From: Lonsdalea britannica
Lineage (GTDB): Bacteria > Pseudomonadota > Gammaproteobacteria > Enterobacterales > Enterobacteriaceae
Assembly (NCBI RefSeq): GCF_002111595.1
Contig: NZ_LUTN01000019.1
Coordinates: forward strand, 28,221 to 92,220
Reading direction: 5' to 3'
DNA length: 64,000 nucleotides
Shown: piece after piece, positions 9,669 through 20,233 of the stretch
Numbering within the stretch: position 1 is the stretch's first letter
Layout: every line of letters starts with the position of its first letter
Program-made: the position numbers and the translations under genes
The notes under the pieces: model-generated
Databases searched by the model: none
What the model was told of the DNA's origin: nothing
The model's input: only the letters and a program-made list of their open reading frames with translations

Positions 9669-10938
9669 AACAGCATAACGTCTTCAACGCCTTCTTCTCG
9701 GCGTTTGTCCTGCTGGTGCTGGCCTCATTCATGATGGGAATGCAGTTGAGCCTGGATGGCACGAAGCTGGTGGTTCATGGCGCGGATAAAGTGCGCTGGT
9801 ACTGGATCGCCGCAGGCTGTGTCGTGGTTTTTCTGTTCCAACTGCTGCGTCCTCTGCTGGCGCGGGGCGCGCAGCAATTTTCCGGTAAAGGTCTGGTGCT
9901 GCCGAGCTTTGACGGCAGTACGCCTCGGCAGAAACTGCTGGCGCTGCTGCTGATTGCCGCTGCGGTGGCCTGGCCGTTTATCGTGTCCCGCGGCACGGTC
10001 GACATCGCCACGCTGACGCTGATTTATATCATGCTGGGTTTGGGTCTGAACGTGGTGGTGGGCCTGTCCGGTCTGCTGGTTCTGGGCTACAGCGGCTTCT
10101 ATGCGATTGGCGCTTATACCTATGCGTTGCTGAGCAACTACTACGGGCTTGGTTTCTGGCAGTCTCTGCCGCTGGCGGGGCTGACGGCGGCGCTGTCCGG
10201 CTTTCTGCTGGGATTCCCGGTGCTCAGGCTGCGCGGCGATTATCTGGCGATCGTGACGCTGGGATTCGGCGAAATTGTCCGTATCCTTCTGCTTAACAAC
10301 ACCGCGTGGACCGGCGGCCCGAACGGCATCAGCCAAATTCCCAAGCCAACGCTGTTTGGGCTGGAGTTCAGCCGCACGCCGCGTGAGGGCGGATGGGATA
10401 CGTTCCATCATTTCTTCGGGCTTGCTTACGATCCCGGCGACCGCATTATCTTCCTGTATCTGGTCGCGTTACTGCTGGTGGTACTGACGCTGTTCATCAT
10501 CAACCGCCTGTTGCGTATGCCGCTGGGCCGTGCATGGGAAGCGCTGCGGGAAGATGAAATCGCCTGCCGCTCTCTGGGCCTCAGCCCGACCAAAATCAAA
10601 CTGACGGCCTTTACCATCAGCGCCGCGTTTGCGGGCTTTGCCGGCACGCTGTTTGCCGCCCGTCAGGGATTTATCAGCCCCGAGTCGTTTACCTTCGCCG
10701 AGTCCGCCTTCGTGCTGGCTATCGTCGTGCTGGGCGGTATGGGGTCGCAGTTCGCGGTTATTCTGGCAGCGGTGCTGCTGGTGGTTTCCCGTGAGCTGAT
10801 GCGCGATCTCAACGAGTACAGCATGCTGTTGCTGGGCGCCTGATGGTGCTGATGATGATCTGGCGTCCGCAGGGACTGTTGCCGATGAAACGGCCGCAGA
10901 TGAAGCTGAAGGTTGAGGATAAGGAAGGACAGGCATGA
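9665..10938 (+). CDS. livM: Branched-chain amino acid ABC permease LivM (single-base deletion near 10840)
   Basis: LivM is the second permease subunit, with an N-terminal extension typical of enterobacterial LivM followed by the permease domain ([20 protein letters not shown] near residue 120; coupling loop [20 protein letters not shown] near 295). The frame stops at 10841-10843 after MLLLGA, while the next frame continues [19 protein letters not shown] to a TGA at 10936-10938. Adding one C (GCCTGATG to GCCCTGATG) restores 424 residues, about the E. coli length. The end overlaps the livG start. A sequencing deletion is the likely cause. Confidence 0.94.
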
Positions 10939-11705
10939 GTACGCAGCCATTATTATCGGTACGGGGCCTGATGATGCGTTTCGGCGGTCTGCTGGCCGTC
11001 AACAATGTTGAGCTGGATCTGCATGCCGGTGAAATCGTCTCGTTAATTGGTCCGAACGGCGCAGGCAAGACCACCATTTTTAACTGCCTGACCGGATTTT
11101 ATCGCCCGACCGGCGGCACGATTCTGTTACGCGATCAGCATCTCGAATCGCTGCCAGGACAGCAGATCGCCCGAATGGGCGTCGTGCGCACGTTCCAGCA
11201 TGTGCGTTTGTTCCGCGAGATGACGGTGATTGAAAACCTGCTGGTCGCTCAGCATCAGCACCTGAAAAGCGGCGTCTTCGCCGGACTATTGAAAACCCCT
11301 GCCTTTCGCCGTGCGGAAGCGGACGCGCAGGCGCGCGCCGTCACTTGGCTGGAGCGAGTCGGGCTGTTGGATCTGGCGAACCGTCAGGCTGGCAATCTGG
11401 CCTATGGGCAGCAGCGCCGGTTGGAAATCGCCCGCTGTATGGTGACGCGTCCGGAGCTGTTGATGCTGGACGAACCGGCCGCAGGTCTGAACCCGAAAGA
11501 AACCGACGAGCTGAACGACCTGATTGTCGATCTGCGCGATAACCATCAGGTCTCCGTCCTGCTGATTGAACACGATATGAAACTGGTGATGGGCATTTCA
11601 AACCGCATCTACGTGGTGAATCAGGGGACGCCGCTGGCACAGGGCACGCCGGCTGAGATTCGTAATAACCCGGATGTGATCCGTGCCTATCTGGGTGAAG
11701 GATAA
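10935..11705 (+). CDS. livG: Branched-chain amino acid ABC ATPase LivG
   Basis: LivG is one of the two ATPases that power LivHM. The protein has 256 residues with Walker A GPNGAGKTT (about 39-47), the Q-loop MGVVRTFQHVRLF, signature LAYGQQRRLEIARC, Walker B LLMLDEPAAGLNP and the switch His in LLIEHDMKLV. The signature LAYGQQ in place of LSGGQ is normal for LivG. It overlaps the livM stop by 4 bp and is followed by livF after 4 bp. Confidence 0.97.
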   Translation: MSTQPLLSVRGLMMRFGGLLAVNNVELDLHAGEIVSLIGPNGAGKTTIFNCLTGFYRPTGGTILLRDQHLESLPGQQIARMGVVRTFQHVRLFREMTVIENLLVAQHQHLKSGVFAGLLKTPAFRRAEADAQARAVTWLERVGLLDLANRQAGNLAYGQQRRLEIARCMVTRPELLMLDEPAAGLNPKETDELNDLIVDLRDNHQVSVLLIEHDMKLVMGISNRIYVVNQGTPLAQGTPAEIRNNPDVIRAYLGEG

Positions 11706-11709
11706 GGTT

Positions 11710-12410
11710 ATGTTGTCATTAAATCAGGTATCGGCGCATTACGGTAAAATCCAGGCGCTGCATCAGGTCGACCTGCATATCAATCAGGGCGAAATCGTCA
11801 CCCTGATCGGCGCTAACGGCGCAGGAAAAACGACGCTGCTGGGGACGTTGTGCGGTGACCCGCGGGCGTCTACCGGGTCCATCGTGTTCGACGGTAAGGA
11901 GATTACCGACTGGCCGACGGCGCGGATCATGCGAGAAGCCATCGCAATCGTACCCGAGGGGCGTCGGGTCTTTTCCCGCATGACGGTGGAAGAAAATCTG
12001 GCGATGGGAGGCTTTTTCGCCGAACGTGAGCAGTATGATGCGCGTATTGAGCGGGTGTATACGCTGTTTCCGCGCCTGAGAGAACGTCGTACTCAGCGTT
12101 CGGGCACGATGTCCGGCGGTGAACAGCAGATGCTGGCGATTGGTCGCGCGTTAATGAGCAACCGCGTCTGCTGTTGCTGGATGAACCGTCTCTGGGACTG
12201 GCTCCGATCGTGATTCAGCAGATTTTCGACACCATTCAGCAGTTGCGTGAAGAAGGGATGACCATCTTCCTGGTGGAGCAGAACGCTAATCAGGCGTTGC
12301 GTCTTGCCGACCGCGGTTATGTTCTGGAAAATGGACGCGTGGTGCTGGAAGATACCGGTGCGGCGCTGTTGGCGAACGAAGCGGTGCGCTCCGCCTATCT
12401 GGGCGGTTAA
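11710..12410 (+). CDS. livF: Branched-chain amino acid ABC ATPase LivF (single-base deletion near 12159)
   Basis: LivF is the second ATPase of the Liv importer. The start at 11710 (MLSLNQVSAHYGK) is chosen because it matches E. coli and lies just after livG. Walker A GANGAGKTT (about 37-45) and signature MSGGEQQML are in the first frame. The reading frame then breaks after GRALMS, and Walker B LLLLDEP with the rest of the domain continues in another frame to TAA at 12410. Restoring one C (GAGCAACC to GAGCCAACC, giving SQPRLLLLDEP) yields 233 residues. The intact sequence on both sides argues for a sequence error. Confidence 0.94.
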
Positions 12411-12420
12411 ACTTTTCTTT

Positions 12421-12450
12421 GGCCGGGGTTCTCCCGGCCTGTTTCTATTA
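12421..12450 (+). terminator. Terminator after livF
   Basis: The stem GGCCGGG (12421-12427) pairs with CCCGGCC (12433-12439) across a five-base loop, followed by TGTTTCTATT. It separates the liv operon from the aminotransferase gene. Confidence 0.65.
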
Positions 12451-12479
12451 TTCCCTCTTTTTCATGAGTGAGCATTGTT

Positions 12480-13664
12480 ATGGCAATGGGTAAGTTGGTA
12501 GCGCAGCGGATGGAGCGGCTTAAAAGCTCCGCGATTCGAGAACTGCTGAAGCACAGCAAAATGGATGGCGTGATTTCGTTGGCGGGAGGGATACCTTCAG
12601 ACGCGCTGTTTGACTTTGACGGACTGCGGCAGGCGACGGAACTGGCGATCGTCGAGCAACCGAAGGCGGCGTTCCAGTATGGCCTGACCGAAGGCAGCCC
12701 GGTGCTGCGTGAACGCATTGCCGAGCTGTGCGAACTGCGTGGCGTACAAACCTGTGCGGACGATATCGTCGTCACCGCAGGCTCCCAGCAGGCGCTGGAT
12801 TTGGTCATGCGCGCAACGGTCGATCCGCAGGATGTTTTCGTCGTTGAGCGACCGACCTACCTGGCGGCGTTGCAGACGTTGGAACTGGCGGAAGCGCAGA
12901 TTATGTCGGTCTCTTCCGACGAACACGGCATGGTCGTTGACGAACTGGAAGCGCTGCTGGCCACGCAGCGTATCAAAGGCGTTTATCTGGTGCCGAACTT
13001 CGGCAACCCCAGCGGCGTTTCGCTGAGCGAGGCTCGGCGCAAGCAGCTGGTTGCGCTGGCCGCGAAGCATGATTTCCTGATTATCGAGGACGATCCCTAC
13101 GGTGAACTGCGGTTTACCGAGACGCGCCATGCGACGCTGTATCAGCTGGCGAATGAGGCCGGACACGCCGATCGCGTGGTTTACCTCTCTTCTTTCTCCA
13201 AGGTGCTGGCACCGGGCCTGCGTCTGGGCTGGGCCGTACTGCCCGACTGGTTGCTGCACAACGTGGCGATCATCAAGCAGGCTGCGGACTTGCACGCCAG
13301 CGCGCTGTCCCAGGCAATTGTGGAGAACTATTTAGGGTTGGGTCGTTTGCCGAAGCAGATCGAAACCATCCGTCATGCTTATCGTCAAAAAGGCGAGCGC
13401 CTTTCCGCGTTGGTTGAAGAGCAGCTCGGCGATGTGTTGACCTTCAATCAGCCAGAAGGCGGCATGTTCCTGTGGGCGCGCTTCCGTGAGACGTTCGATA
13501 CGACCGAATGGTTGAAAAAAACGTTGGCAGAAGGGGTGGTGTTCGTGCCGGGCGAGTTCTTCTTCGCAGAACAACCGGACCGTTCAACGCTGCGCCTGTC
13601 TTTCGCGACGGCGACGGAAGAGCAGATGCATGAAGCCGTAGCGCGTCTGCGCCGGGCGCTGTAA
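12480..13664 (+). CDS. PLP-dependent aminotransferase (class I/II, ARO8-like)
   Basis: A cytoplasmic fold-type I aminotransferase. Visible family features are SLAGGIPSDALF near the N-terminus, QYGLTEGSPVLRERIA (about 65-80), VTAGSQQALDLV (about 98), VPNFGNPSG (about 178), DDPYGEL (about 205) and the PLP lysine in SSFSKVLAPGLRLGW (about 237). It resembles the aminotransferase half of MocR-type proteins without their DNA-binding domain, a group that includes aromatic and 2-aminoadipate aminotransferases. Substrate is not readable from sequence. Its place behind livKHMGF hints at branched-chain or other imported amino acids. The start could also be a GTG at 12468; both lack a strong ribosome site. 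Confidence 0.85.
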   Translation: MAMGKLVAQRMERLKSSAIRELLKHSKMDGVISLAGGIPSDALFDFDGLRQATELAIVEQPKAAFQYGLTEGSPVLRERIAELCELRGVQTCADDIVVTAGSQQALDLVMRATVDPQDVFVVERPTYLAALQTLELAEAQIMSVSSDEHGMVVDELEALLATQRIKGVYLVPNFGNPSGVSLSEARRKQLVALAAKHDFLIIEDDPYGELRFTETRHATLYQLANEAGHADRVVYLSSFSKVLAPGLRLGWAVLPDWLLHNVAIIKQAADLHASALSQAIVENYLGLGRLPKQIETIRHAYRQKGERLSALVEEQLGDVLTFNQPEGGMFLWARFRETFDTTEWLKKTLAEGVVFVPGEFFFAEQPDRSTLRLSFATATEEQMHEAVARLRRAL

Positions 13665-13675
13665 ATCAGAGACGT

Positions 13676-13701
13676 AAAAAGCCCCGCGAGAGCGCGGGGC
13701 T
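13676..13701 (-). terminator. Terminator facing the chemoreceptor gene
   Basis: The stem AGCCCCGCG/CGCGGGGCT (13680-13701, four-base loop) has five A residues on its left, which read as a U-tract on the minus strand. It therefore ends transcripts coming from the chemoreceptor gene. On the plus strand the stem lacks a T-run. Confidence 0.7.
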
Positions 13702-13842
13702 GTGGAAGGAATTCGCGGTTGCCATCCTGCCATTCGCCAACGCGTTATGCCGTTAGGCCAATGGCCGATCTAGCATGACGTCTGGCTTTCAGGCGGCAAC
13801 TCGCCGGAACGCCGCATTATCGCGGCTGTTCCGTGGGGAATA

Positions 13843-15512
13843 TCAGAAACGCTCCCAGTCGTCTTCGCTGCCACCCGCGCTTGCCAATGCGGGTTTTGGC
13901 TGAGACGCGGCTGCCGGTCTTTTGACGGGCGCTTTGGCGCCGGGCAGAGCGTGCGCGCTTCCACTTTAAATACCTGCATCAGATCCACCAGATTGGACGC
14001 CTGTGAGCTGAGGCTGTCTGCGGCGCTGGCGGACTCTTCCACCAACGCGGCGTTCTGCTGAGTCACCTGGTCAAGCTGGTTCACCGCATCGTTAATCTGG
14101 GTGATCCCATCCTGCTGTTCGTGGGTGGTGACGCCGATTTCGCTGATGAGATCGGCGACGCGGTGAGCCTGCTCGACGATCTCATCCATTGTCGTTCCCG
14201 CGTTGCCGACCAACTTAGAGCCGGTTTCCACTTTTTCCACGCTTTCCGTGATGAGGTCTTTGATCTCCTTGGCGGCAGACGCGGAACGCTGTGCCAGAGA
14301 GCGAACTTCACCGGCCACCACCGCAAATCCACGTCCCTGTTCACCTGCTCGGGCAGCTTCTACAGCGGCGTTCAGCGCCAGAATATTGGTCTGGAACGCA
14401 ATGCCATCGATGACACTGATGATGTCGCTGATTTTGTGAGAGCTGGAGGTGATCTCGTTCATGGTGTTGACGACGTCGCTGACCACGGTGTTGCCTTTGG
14501 TCGCAGAGTCGCTGGCGGACTTCGCCAGTTCCGTCGCCATGCGCACGGTATCCACGTTCTGTTTGACGGTCTGGCTGATCTGCTCCATCGACGCCGCCGT
14601 CTGCTGGAGATTCGCCGCCTGCTCTTCGGTACGCTGGCTCAGATCGGTGTTGCCCATGGCGATCTGGCTGGAGCCGGTAGCGATGGATTCACTGCTTTGA
14701 CGTACCTGATTGACCGTCGTGCTCAGGCTGTTGCGCATTTCTTCCATCGCAGCCAGCAGGCTGGATGTGTCGTTGTCGCGCAGCTTGACGCGCATGGCCA
14801 GGTCGCCTTTGGCGATAGCGCCGGCAATTTGCGCAGCATAGGCCGGCTCACCCCCCAACTGGTTGATGATGCGACGGGTAATCAGCCAGGCGGTTATTCC
14901 GCCCAGTACGGCGACAAGCACAGCTAAAGCCACCATCACCGCACCGGAGCGGTTGGCCTGATGGCCAGACTGTTCGGCGTCGCTGATGGTGGTTTCTTTC
15001 TGGAAGTTCAGAATGTTGTCGACGGCCTTGAAGATTTTGTCCTGCTCATCGTGTACCTCCGTGAGGATGGTGTCTCTGGCTTCTTCCTGTCGGTTCGCCA
15101 GCCCTAACGTGAGCGCTTTTCTGACGGCGGCGACATAACCCGGCTGAACCTGAGACAGCTGGTTGACCAAAGTCGACATTTCCTGTGTGGACACGGAGCG
15201 GCTGACTTCATTCAATGTTGCGGTATTGACCGTGATGATGTCTTCGATCTGTTTTTGTCGGCTCAGCATTTGATCGCGATCTTTCAGCAGCGCGATATCA
15301 CGGACGGAGCGGGCAACCACGTTGACGTTGTCTTTAAACTCCTGGAACTGCAGCAGACGGGTGATACGCAGCTCGGACAACGTCTGAACGTTGGCGCTGA
15401 TCTGCTTGAGCTGAAACAGGCCGAACAGGGCGACCAAAAAGCCGATAGCAATGACCAGCGAAAAACCGCTGCCCAGCATGGTGCTGAGCTTCATGTTTTT
15501 TAGCAATTTCAT
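13843..15512 (-). CDS. Methyl-accepting chemotaxis protein (single-base deletion near 13959)
   Basis: A membrane chemoreceptor signalling to CheA/CheW. It has a first transmembrane helix ([20 protein letters not shown], about 13-32), a periplasmic four-helix ligand domain to about 190, a second helix ([20 protein letters not shown]), a HAMP domain (about 215-267), and the cytoplasmic signalling hairpin tip [24 protein letters not shown] sequence near 370-390. Near the C-terminus the frame shifts after VFKVEA. In the neighbouring frame the protein ends GSEDDWERF, a CheR-binding pentapeptide of the xWxxF type, at a TGA in 13843-13845. Restoring one base gives 556 residues. ATG 15512 follows AAGGGAC. 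The ligand is unknown. Confidence 0.92.
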
Positions 15513-15659
15513 AATGTCCCTTTGGGTTGGCGGACACCTGATTTTTCATGGTGAAGTCCGGGTGTCTAAAAAATGTAAAGCGGGCCGAACGCGGTATGTC
15601 ATTGGCAATCGCCTTTACTGCCATATGGCGACATACCATTTAGGAACCCTCAGGGGTCT

Positions 15660-15686
15660 TTATCGGCTGCGTTTCTTGAGCCTGTA
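15660..15686 (-). promoter_or_regulatory. Sigma-28 (FliA) promoter for the chemoreceptor
   Basis: On the minus strand TACA is followed after 15 bp by GCCGATAA, against the consensus TAAA-N15-GCCGATAA. The -10 is perfect and the -35 differs at one base. It lies about 150 bp upstream of the chemoreceptor ATG and points toward it, as expected of flagellar class 3 genes. Confidence 0.7.
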
Positions 15687-15934
15687 CCATCAATTTTCAA
15701 AACATGTTGATAACAGAACGCCAGTGACCGGGGCGTAATGTTAGGGAGATGACAGAACGTTTAAAAAGCGATGCTCATCGGCCATGCTGCGCCTGAAAGT
15801 AGTCGGCAAAAGCGCGTCACCCTTTTATTTGCTGGATTTTTTCTCAGCGCAGTGCTGGCGGTGAATGACTCGTTTTTATCCTGTCTGATATGGCTTCTTT
15901 TCACGCGTTTTGCTGAATGCCTTTGCCATCGGGG

Positions 15935-15986
15935 TGTCATTTTTTTGTCATTTAAAAGTTATTTTTATGTCATCTGCACATGTCAT
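15935..15986 (+). promoter_or_regulatory. Pho box cluster upstream of ugpB
   Basis: TGTCAT half-sites start at 15935, 15946 and 15968, all on the 11-bp register of PhoB direct repeats, with a further TGTCAT at 15981 that is two bases off register. The 15513-16048 region holds no convincing gene. The ugp operon belongs to the Pho regulon in E. coli, so phosphate-starvation control is expected here. Confidence 0.72.
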
Positions 15987-16048
15987 GTTACCTGCCACAT
16001 TTATGGCTCCCACCGGGGGGCCGAACGGTATTTTTGCAGGAGACTGGC

Positions 16049-17368
16049 ATGTTGAAACACGCAATCCGCACCGTCGCCGCCAGCGCCGTCATGGCGATGG
16101 CCCTCACTTCTCAGGCGCAGGCGGTGACCGACATCCCGTTCTGGCATGCGATGGAAGGGGAGCTGGGGAAAACGGTCAATACGTTGGCGGACCGCTTTAA
16201 CCAGAGCCAGAATGACGTCAGGATTGTGCCCGTCTACAAGGGCAACTACGAACAGACGCTGGCCGCCGGGATTGCCGCCTACCGCAGTGGGAATGGGCCT
16301 GCGATCTTGCAGGTCTATGAGGTGGGCACCGCCACCATGATGGCGAGCAAGGCCATCAAACCGGTTTACGAGGTATTCCAACAGTCGGGCGTGCCGTTCG
16401 ATGAGAGCGTATTCGTGCCGACGGTCTCCGGCTATTACACCGATGCCAAAAGCGGCCATCTGTTGTCTCAGCCGTTTAACAGCTCCACGCCGGTGCTTTA
16501 TTACAACAAGGATGCATTCAAAAAGGCGGGCCTGGACCCGGAACAGCCGCCGAAAACCTGGCAGCAGATGGCGGAGTACACAGCCAAACTACGCTCCTCC
16601 GGCATGAAATGCGGTTACTCCAGCGGCTGGCAGGGATGGATTCAGCTCGAAAACTTCAGCGCCTGGCATGGTCTGCCGTTCGCGAGTCAAAACAACGGTT
16701 TTGACGGCACTGACGCGGTGCTTGAGTTCAATCAGCCCGCTCAGGTCAAACACATCGCCCTGCTGGAGGCCATGAACAAGAAAGGGGACTTTACCTACTA
16801 CGGGCGCAAGGACGAATCGACAGAGAAATTCTATAACGGCGACTGCGCCATGATCACGGCCTCCTCAGGTTCGTTGGCGGGTATTCGTCAGTACGCCAAA
16901 TTCCACTTCGGCGTCGGCATGATGCCGTATGACGCCGACGAGAAAGGCGCGCCTCAGAACGCCATTATCGGCGGAGCCAGCCTTTGGGTGATGAACGGCA
17001 AGGATCCCGCCACCTATCACGGCGTGGCGGAATTTATGCAGTTTCTGGCGAAGCCGGAGATCGCCGCCGAGTGGCACCAGAAGACCGGCTATCTGCCGAT
17101 TACTGCCGCCGCCTACGACCTGACGCGCCAGCAGGGCTTCTACGAGCAGAATCCCGGCGCGGATATCGCCACCCGTCAGATGTTGAACAAACCGCCGTTG
17201 CCGTTCACCAAAGGGCTGCGTCTGGGCAATATGCTGCAAATCCGCACCATCGTGGACGAAGAAATGGAGAGCGTCTGGATCGGCAAGAAAACGCCGCAGC
17301 AGGCGCTGGATGCCGCGGTACAGCGGGGAAATATGCAACTGCGTCGCTTCGAACAATCCACCCGGTAA
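16049..17368 (+). CDS. ugpB: sn-Glycerol-3-phosphate periplasmic binding protein UgpB
   Basis: UgpB captures glycerol-3-phosphate and glycerophosphodiesters in the periplasm for UgpAEC. The ATG at 16049 follows AGGAGA; longer in-frame versions lack a ribosome site. A signal peptide ([20 protein letters not shown], cut after AQA) is followed by [19 protein letters not shown]. Family residues such as [35 protein letters not shown] and [11 protein letters not shown] are present. The protein has 439 residues, as expected. It is first in ugpBAECQ behind a Pho box cluster. Confidence 0.96.
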   Translation: MLKHAIRTVAASAVMAMALTSQAQAVTDIPFWHAMEGELGKTVNTLADRFNQSQNDVRIVPVYKGNYEQTLAAGIAAYRSGNGPAILQVYEVGTATMMASKAIKPVYEVFQQSGVPFDESVFVPTVSGYYTDAKSGHLLSQPFNSSTPVLYYNKDAFKKAGLDPEQPPKTWQQMAEYTAKLRSSGMKCGYSSGWQGWIQLENFSAWHGLPFASQNNGFDGTDAVLEFNQPAQVKHIALLEAMNKKGDFTYYGRKDESTEKFYNGDCAMITASSGSLAGIRQYAKFHFGVGMMPYDADEKGAPQNAIIGGASLWVMNGKDPATYHGVAEFMQFLAKPEIAAEWHQKTGYLPITAAAYDLTRQQGFYEQNPGADIATRQMLNKPPLPFTKGLRLGNMLQIRTIVDEEMESVWIGKKTPQQALDAAVQRGNMQLRRFEQSTR

Positions 17369-17417
17369 GTGTGTTTTAGGCCGAAAGGACGCGGCCTATT
17401 CCTATTGAGATTATCCG

Positions 17418-18305
17418 ATGAATGCTTCCCGCCCCGTTTTTAGCCGCAGCTGGCTGCCTTATGCGCTGGTGCTTCCGCAGCTGTCGATTACGGCGATATT
17501 CTTCCTCTGGCCCGCCGGGCAGGCGCTGTGGTACTCCGTGCAGGACGTCGACCCGTTTGGACTATCAAGCCGGTTTGCCGGGTTGAATAACTTTATCCAG
17601 CTGTTTCACGATCCCTACTATCTCGAGTCGTTCTACACCACCCTGTGGTTCAGCGGGCTGGTCACGTTTTTCGGGCTGATCATCTCCCTGTTTCTCGCGG
17701 CGTTAGTCAATCATGTGACGCGTGGGCGGCGGATTTACCAGACACTGCTGATCTTGCCCTATGCCATCGCGCCCGCGGTGGCAGCGGTGCTGTGGATGTT
17801 CTTGTTTAATCCGGGTCTGGGCCTCATCGCCTACTGGCTACGTCACCTGGGCTATGACTGGAATCATGCTCAGAACAGCGGTCAGGCGATGCTGTTGGTG
17901 GTAGTGGCGTCGGTCTGGAAACAGATCAGCTATAACTTCCTGTTTTTCCTGGCGGCATTGCAGTCTGTGCCGCGCTCTCTGATTGAAGCCGCTGCGATTG
18001 ACGGCGCGGGACCAGTCCGGCGTTTCTTCAATGTGGTGCTGCCGCTGATCTCGCCGGTAAGCTTCTTCCTGCTGGTGGTCAATCTGGTCTACGCATTCTT
18101 CGATACATTCCCGGTGATTGACGCCGCGACGGCCGGCGGCCCGGTACAGGCCACAACCACGTTGATTTATAAGGTGTATCGCGAAGGCTTTGCCGGATTG
18201 GATCTCGCCAGTTCGGCCGCGCAGTCGGTGGTGCTGATGGTGTTGGTGATCGTGCTGACGGTGATTCAGTTCCGCTTCGTTGAGCGTAAGGTGAACTATC
18301 AATGA
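17418..18305 (+). CDS. ugpA: Glycerol-3-phosphate ABC permease UgpA
   Basis: One of the two membrane subunits of the glycerol-3-phosphate importer. The protein has 295 residues with six predicted helices and the ATPase-contact EAA loop [20 protein letters not shown] (about 190-209). The ATG at 17418 starts [20 protein letters not shown]. It lies 49 bp after ugpB, and its stop overlaps the ugpE ATG by 4 bp. Confidence 0.96.
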   Translation: MNASRPVFSRSWLPYALVLPQLSITAIFFLWPAGQALWYSVQDVDPFGLSSRFAGLNNFIQLFHDPYYLESFYTTLWFSGLVTFFGLIISLFLAALVNHVTRGRRIYQTLLILPYAIAPAVAAVLWMFLFNPGLGLIAYWLRHLGYDWNHAQNSGQAMLLVVVASVWKQISYNFLFFLAALQSVPRSLIEAAAIDGAGPVRRFFNVVLPLISPVSFFLLVVNLVYAFFDTFPVIDAATAGGPVQATTTLIYKVYREGFAGLDLASSAAQSVVLMVLVIVLTVIQFRFVERKVNYQ

Positions 18306-19150
18306 TTGAGCATCGTCGCGGGCTGAATATTTTCAGCCATGTCATGTTGGCGGTCGCGCTGCTGGTGGTGCTGTTTCCGCTGTATATCGCGGTGGTGACG
18401 GCGACGCTGGATCAGGCGCAGGCTTCGCAGGCGCCGATGACGCTCATCCCCGGCAGCCATCTCTGGCAGAACTTCACTACCATTTGGCAGCATGGGGTCG
18501 GCAACAACAACAGCGCGCCGTTCGGCTGGCTGCTGATCAACAGTTTCATCATGGCGTTGACCATCACGGTGGGGAAAATCAGCGTGTCGATGCTGTCTGC
18601 CTACGCCATGGTGTATTTCCGCTTTCCCCTACGGCAGGTCTTTTTCTGGATGATTTTCACCACCCTGATGCTGCCGGTGGAGGTGCGTATTTTCCCGACG
18701 GTGGAGGTGATTTCTCATCTCGGCATGATGAACAGCTACACCGGTTTGACGCTGCCGCTGATGGCTTCGGCCACCGCAACCTTTCTGTTCCGGCAGTGTT
18801 TCATGACGCTGCCGGATGAACTGATGGAAGCGGCGCGTATCGACGGCGCGGGTCCGATGCGCTTTTTCTTCGACATGGTGCTGCCGTTATCCAAAACCAA
18901 TTTGGCGGCGCTGTTCGTCATTATTTTCATCTACGGCTGGAACCAGTATCTGTGGCCGCTGCTGATTGTAAGCGATTCGCGTCTCGGCACCGCCGTGGCG
19001 GGTGTTCAGAGCATGATCGCCAGCAGCGACAGCCCGACTCGCTGGGAGCATGTGATGGCGGCGATGCTGCTCACCATGCTGCCGCCGATATTGGTTGTGC
19101 TGCTGATGCAGCGCTGGTTTGTCCGTGGACTGGTCGACAGTGAGAAATAA
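18302..19150 (+). CDS. ugpE: Glycerol-3-phosphate ABC permease UgpE
   Basis: Second permease subunit, 282 residues, six predicted helices, with the EAA loop [20 protein letters not shown] near residue 175 and the C-terminal [15 protein letters not shown] typical of UgpE. The gene starts ATGATTGAGCATC overlapping the ugpA stop, which indicates coupled translation. It is followed 6 bp later by ugpC. Confidence 0.96.
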   Translation: MIEHRRGLNIFSHVMLAVALLVVLFPLYIAVVTATLDQAQASQAPMTLIPGSHLWQNFTTIWQHGVGNNNSAPFGWLLINSFIMALTITVGKISVSMLSAYAMVYFRFPLRQVFFWMIFTTLMLPVEVRIFPTVEVISHLGMMNSYTGLTLPLMASATATFLFRQCFMTLPDELMEAARIDGAGPMRFFFDMVLPLSKTNLAALFVIIFIYGWNQYLWPLLIVSDSRLGTAVAGVQSMIASSDSPTRWEHVMAAMLLTMLPPILVVLLMQRWFVRGLVDSEK

Positions 19151-19156
19151 GACGCT

Positions 19157-20233
19157 ATGACATCGTTAAAACTACAGGCCGTCACTAAATCCTACGACGG
19201 CAAAACGCAGATCATCAACCCCATCAACCTGGACGTGGCCGATGGGGAGTTCGTCGTGCTCGTTGGCCCGTCGGGCTGCGGTAAGTCGACGTTGCTGCGC
19301 ATGGTCGCCGGTCTGGAACAGACGACGAGCGGCGATATTTATATTGGCGACGAGCGCGTTACGGAAAAAGAGCCGAAAGATCGCGGTATTGCGATGGTGT
19401 TCCAGAATTACGCGCTTTATCCGCACATGAGCGTCTATCAAAACATGGCCTACGGGCTGAAAATTCGCGGTCTGGGCAAAGAGCAGATCCGTAAACGGGT
19501 CGAAGAAGCCGCGCGGATTCTGGAGCTGCTGCCGTTGCTGGAGCGTAAACCGCGCGAGCTGTCCGGCGGTCAGCGCCAGAGGGTGGCGATGGGGCGCGCC
19601 ATCGTGCGAGAACCGGCGGTGTTTTTGTTCGACGAACCGTTATCGAATCTGGATGCCCGGCTGCGTGTCCAGATGCGGCTGGAGCTGCGGCAGCTGCATC
19701 AGCGGCTACGGACCACCAGCCTGTATGTCACGCACGATCAGGTCGAAGCGATGACGCTCGCGCAGCGGGTGATCGTCATGAACAAGGGCGTGGCCGAACA
19801 GATCGGCGCGCCCGCCGAGATCTATCGTCGCCCGGCAACGCTGTTCGTCGCGAGTTTTATCGGGTCGCCCGCCATGAATCTGCTCTCAGGCCGGGTCAGT
19901 GACGACGGCGACCGGCTGATCTTATCCTCCGATCTGGCGTTAACGCTACCAGCTTCAAAACCCGAGTGGCGGGGGCGAGAAGTGACCCTCGGTGTTCGGC
20001 CGGAACACATTCTACTGGCGGACGGTCCGGACAATGCCGTGCCGATGACGGTCGACACGGTGGAATTATTGGGCGCGGATAATCTGGCGTATGGACGGTG
20101 GGCAGGGCAGAATGTCATCGTGCGCTTGTCGCACGAATATTGTCCGGCCGTGGGCGCTACCCTCTGGCTGCATGTGCCGGCCTCGTCGTGGCATATATTT
20201 GATTCGCAGAGCGGATTACGGATGGAACGATGA
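19157..20233 (+). CDS. ugpC: Glycerol-3-phosphate ABC ATPase UgpC
   Basis: ATPase of the importer, a MalK-type protein of 358 residues. Walker [10 protein letters not shown] (about 37-45), [12 protein letters not shown], signature [14 protein letters not shown] (about 134-147), Walker [15 protein letters not shown] and [12 protein letters not shown] are all present. A C-terminal MOI/TOBE-like domain from about residue 240 ([10 protein letters not shown] to the end) matches the regulatory extension of this family. It overlaps the ugpQ start by 4 bp. Confidence 0.97.
   Translation: MTSLKLQAVTKSYDGKTQIINPINLDVADGEFVVLVGPSGCGKSTLLRMVAGLEQTTSGDIYIGDERVTEKEPKDRGIAMVFQNYALYPHMSVYQNMAYGLKIRGLGKEQIRKRVEEAARILELLPLLERKPRELSGGQRQRVAMGRAIVREPAVFLFDEPLSNLDARLRVQMRLELRQLHQRLRTTSLYVTHDQVEAMTLAQRVIVMNKGVAEQIGAPAEIYRRPATLFVASFIGSPAMNLLSGRVSDDGDRLILSSDLALTLPASKPEWRGREVTLGVRPEHILLADGPDNAVPMTVDTVELLGADNLAYGRWAGQNVIVRLSHEYCPAVGATLWLHVPASSWHIFDSQSGLRMER

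Noticed and set aside
15771..16055. Plus-strand frame upstream of ugpB
   Set aside because: It spans the Pho box region, overlaps the ugpB start in another frame and has no ribosome site.
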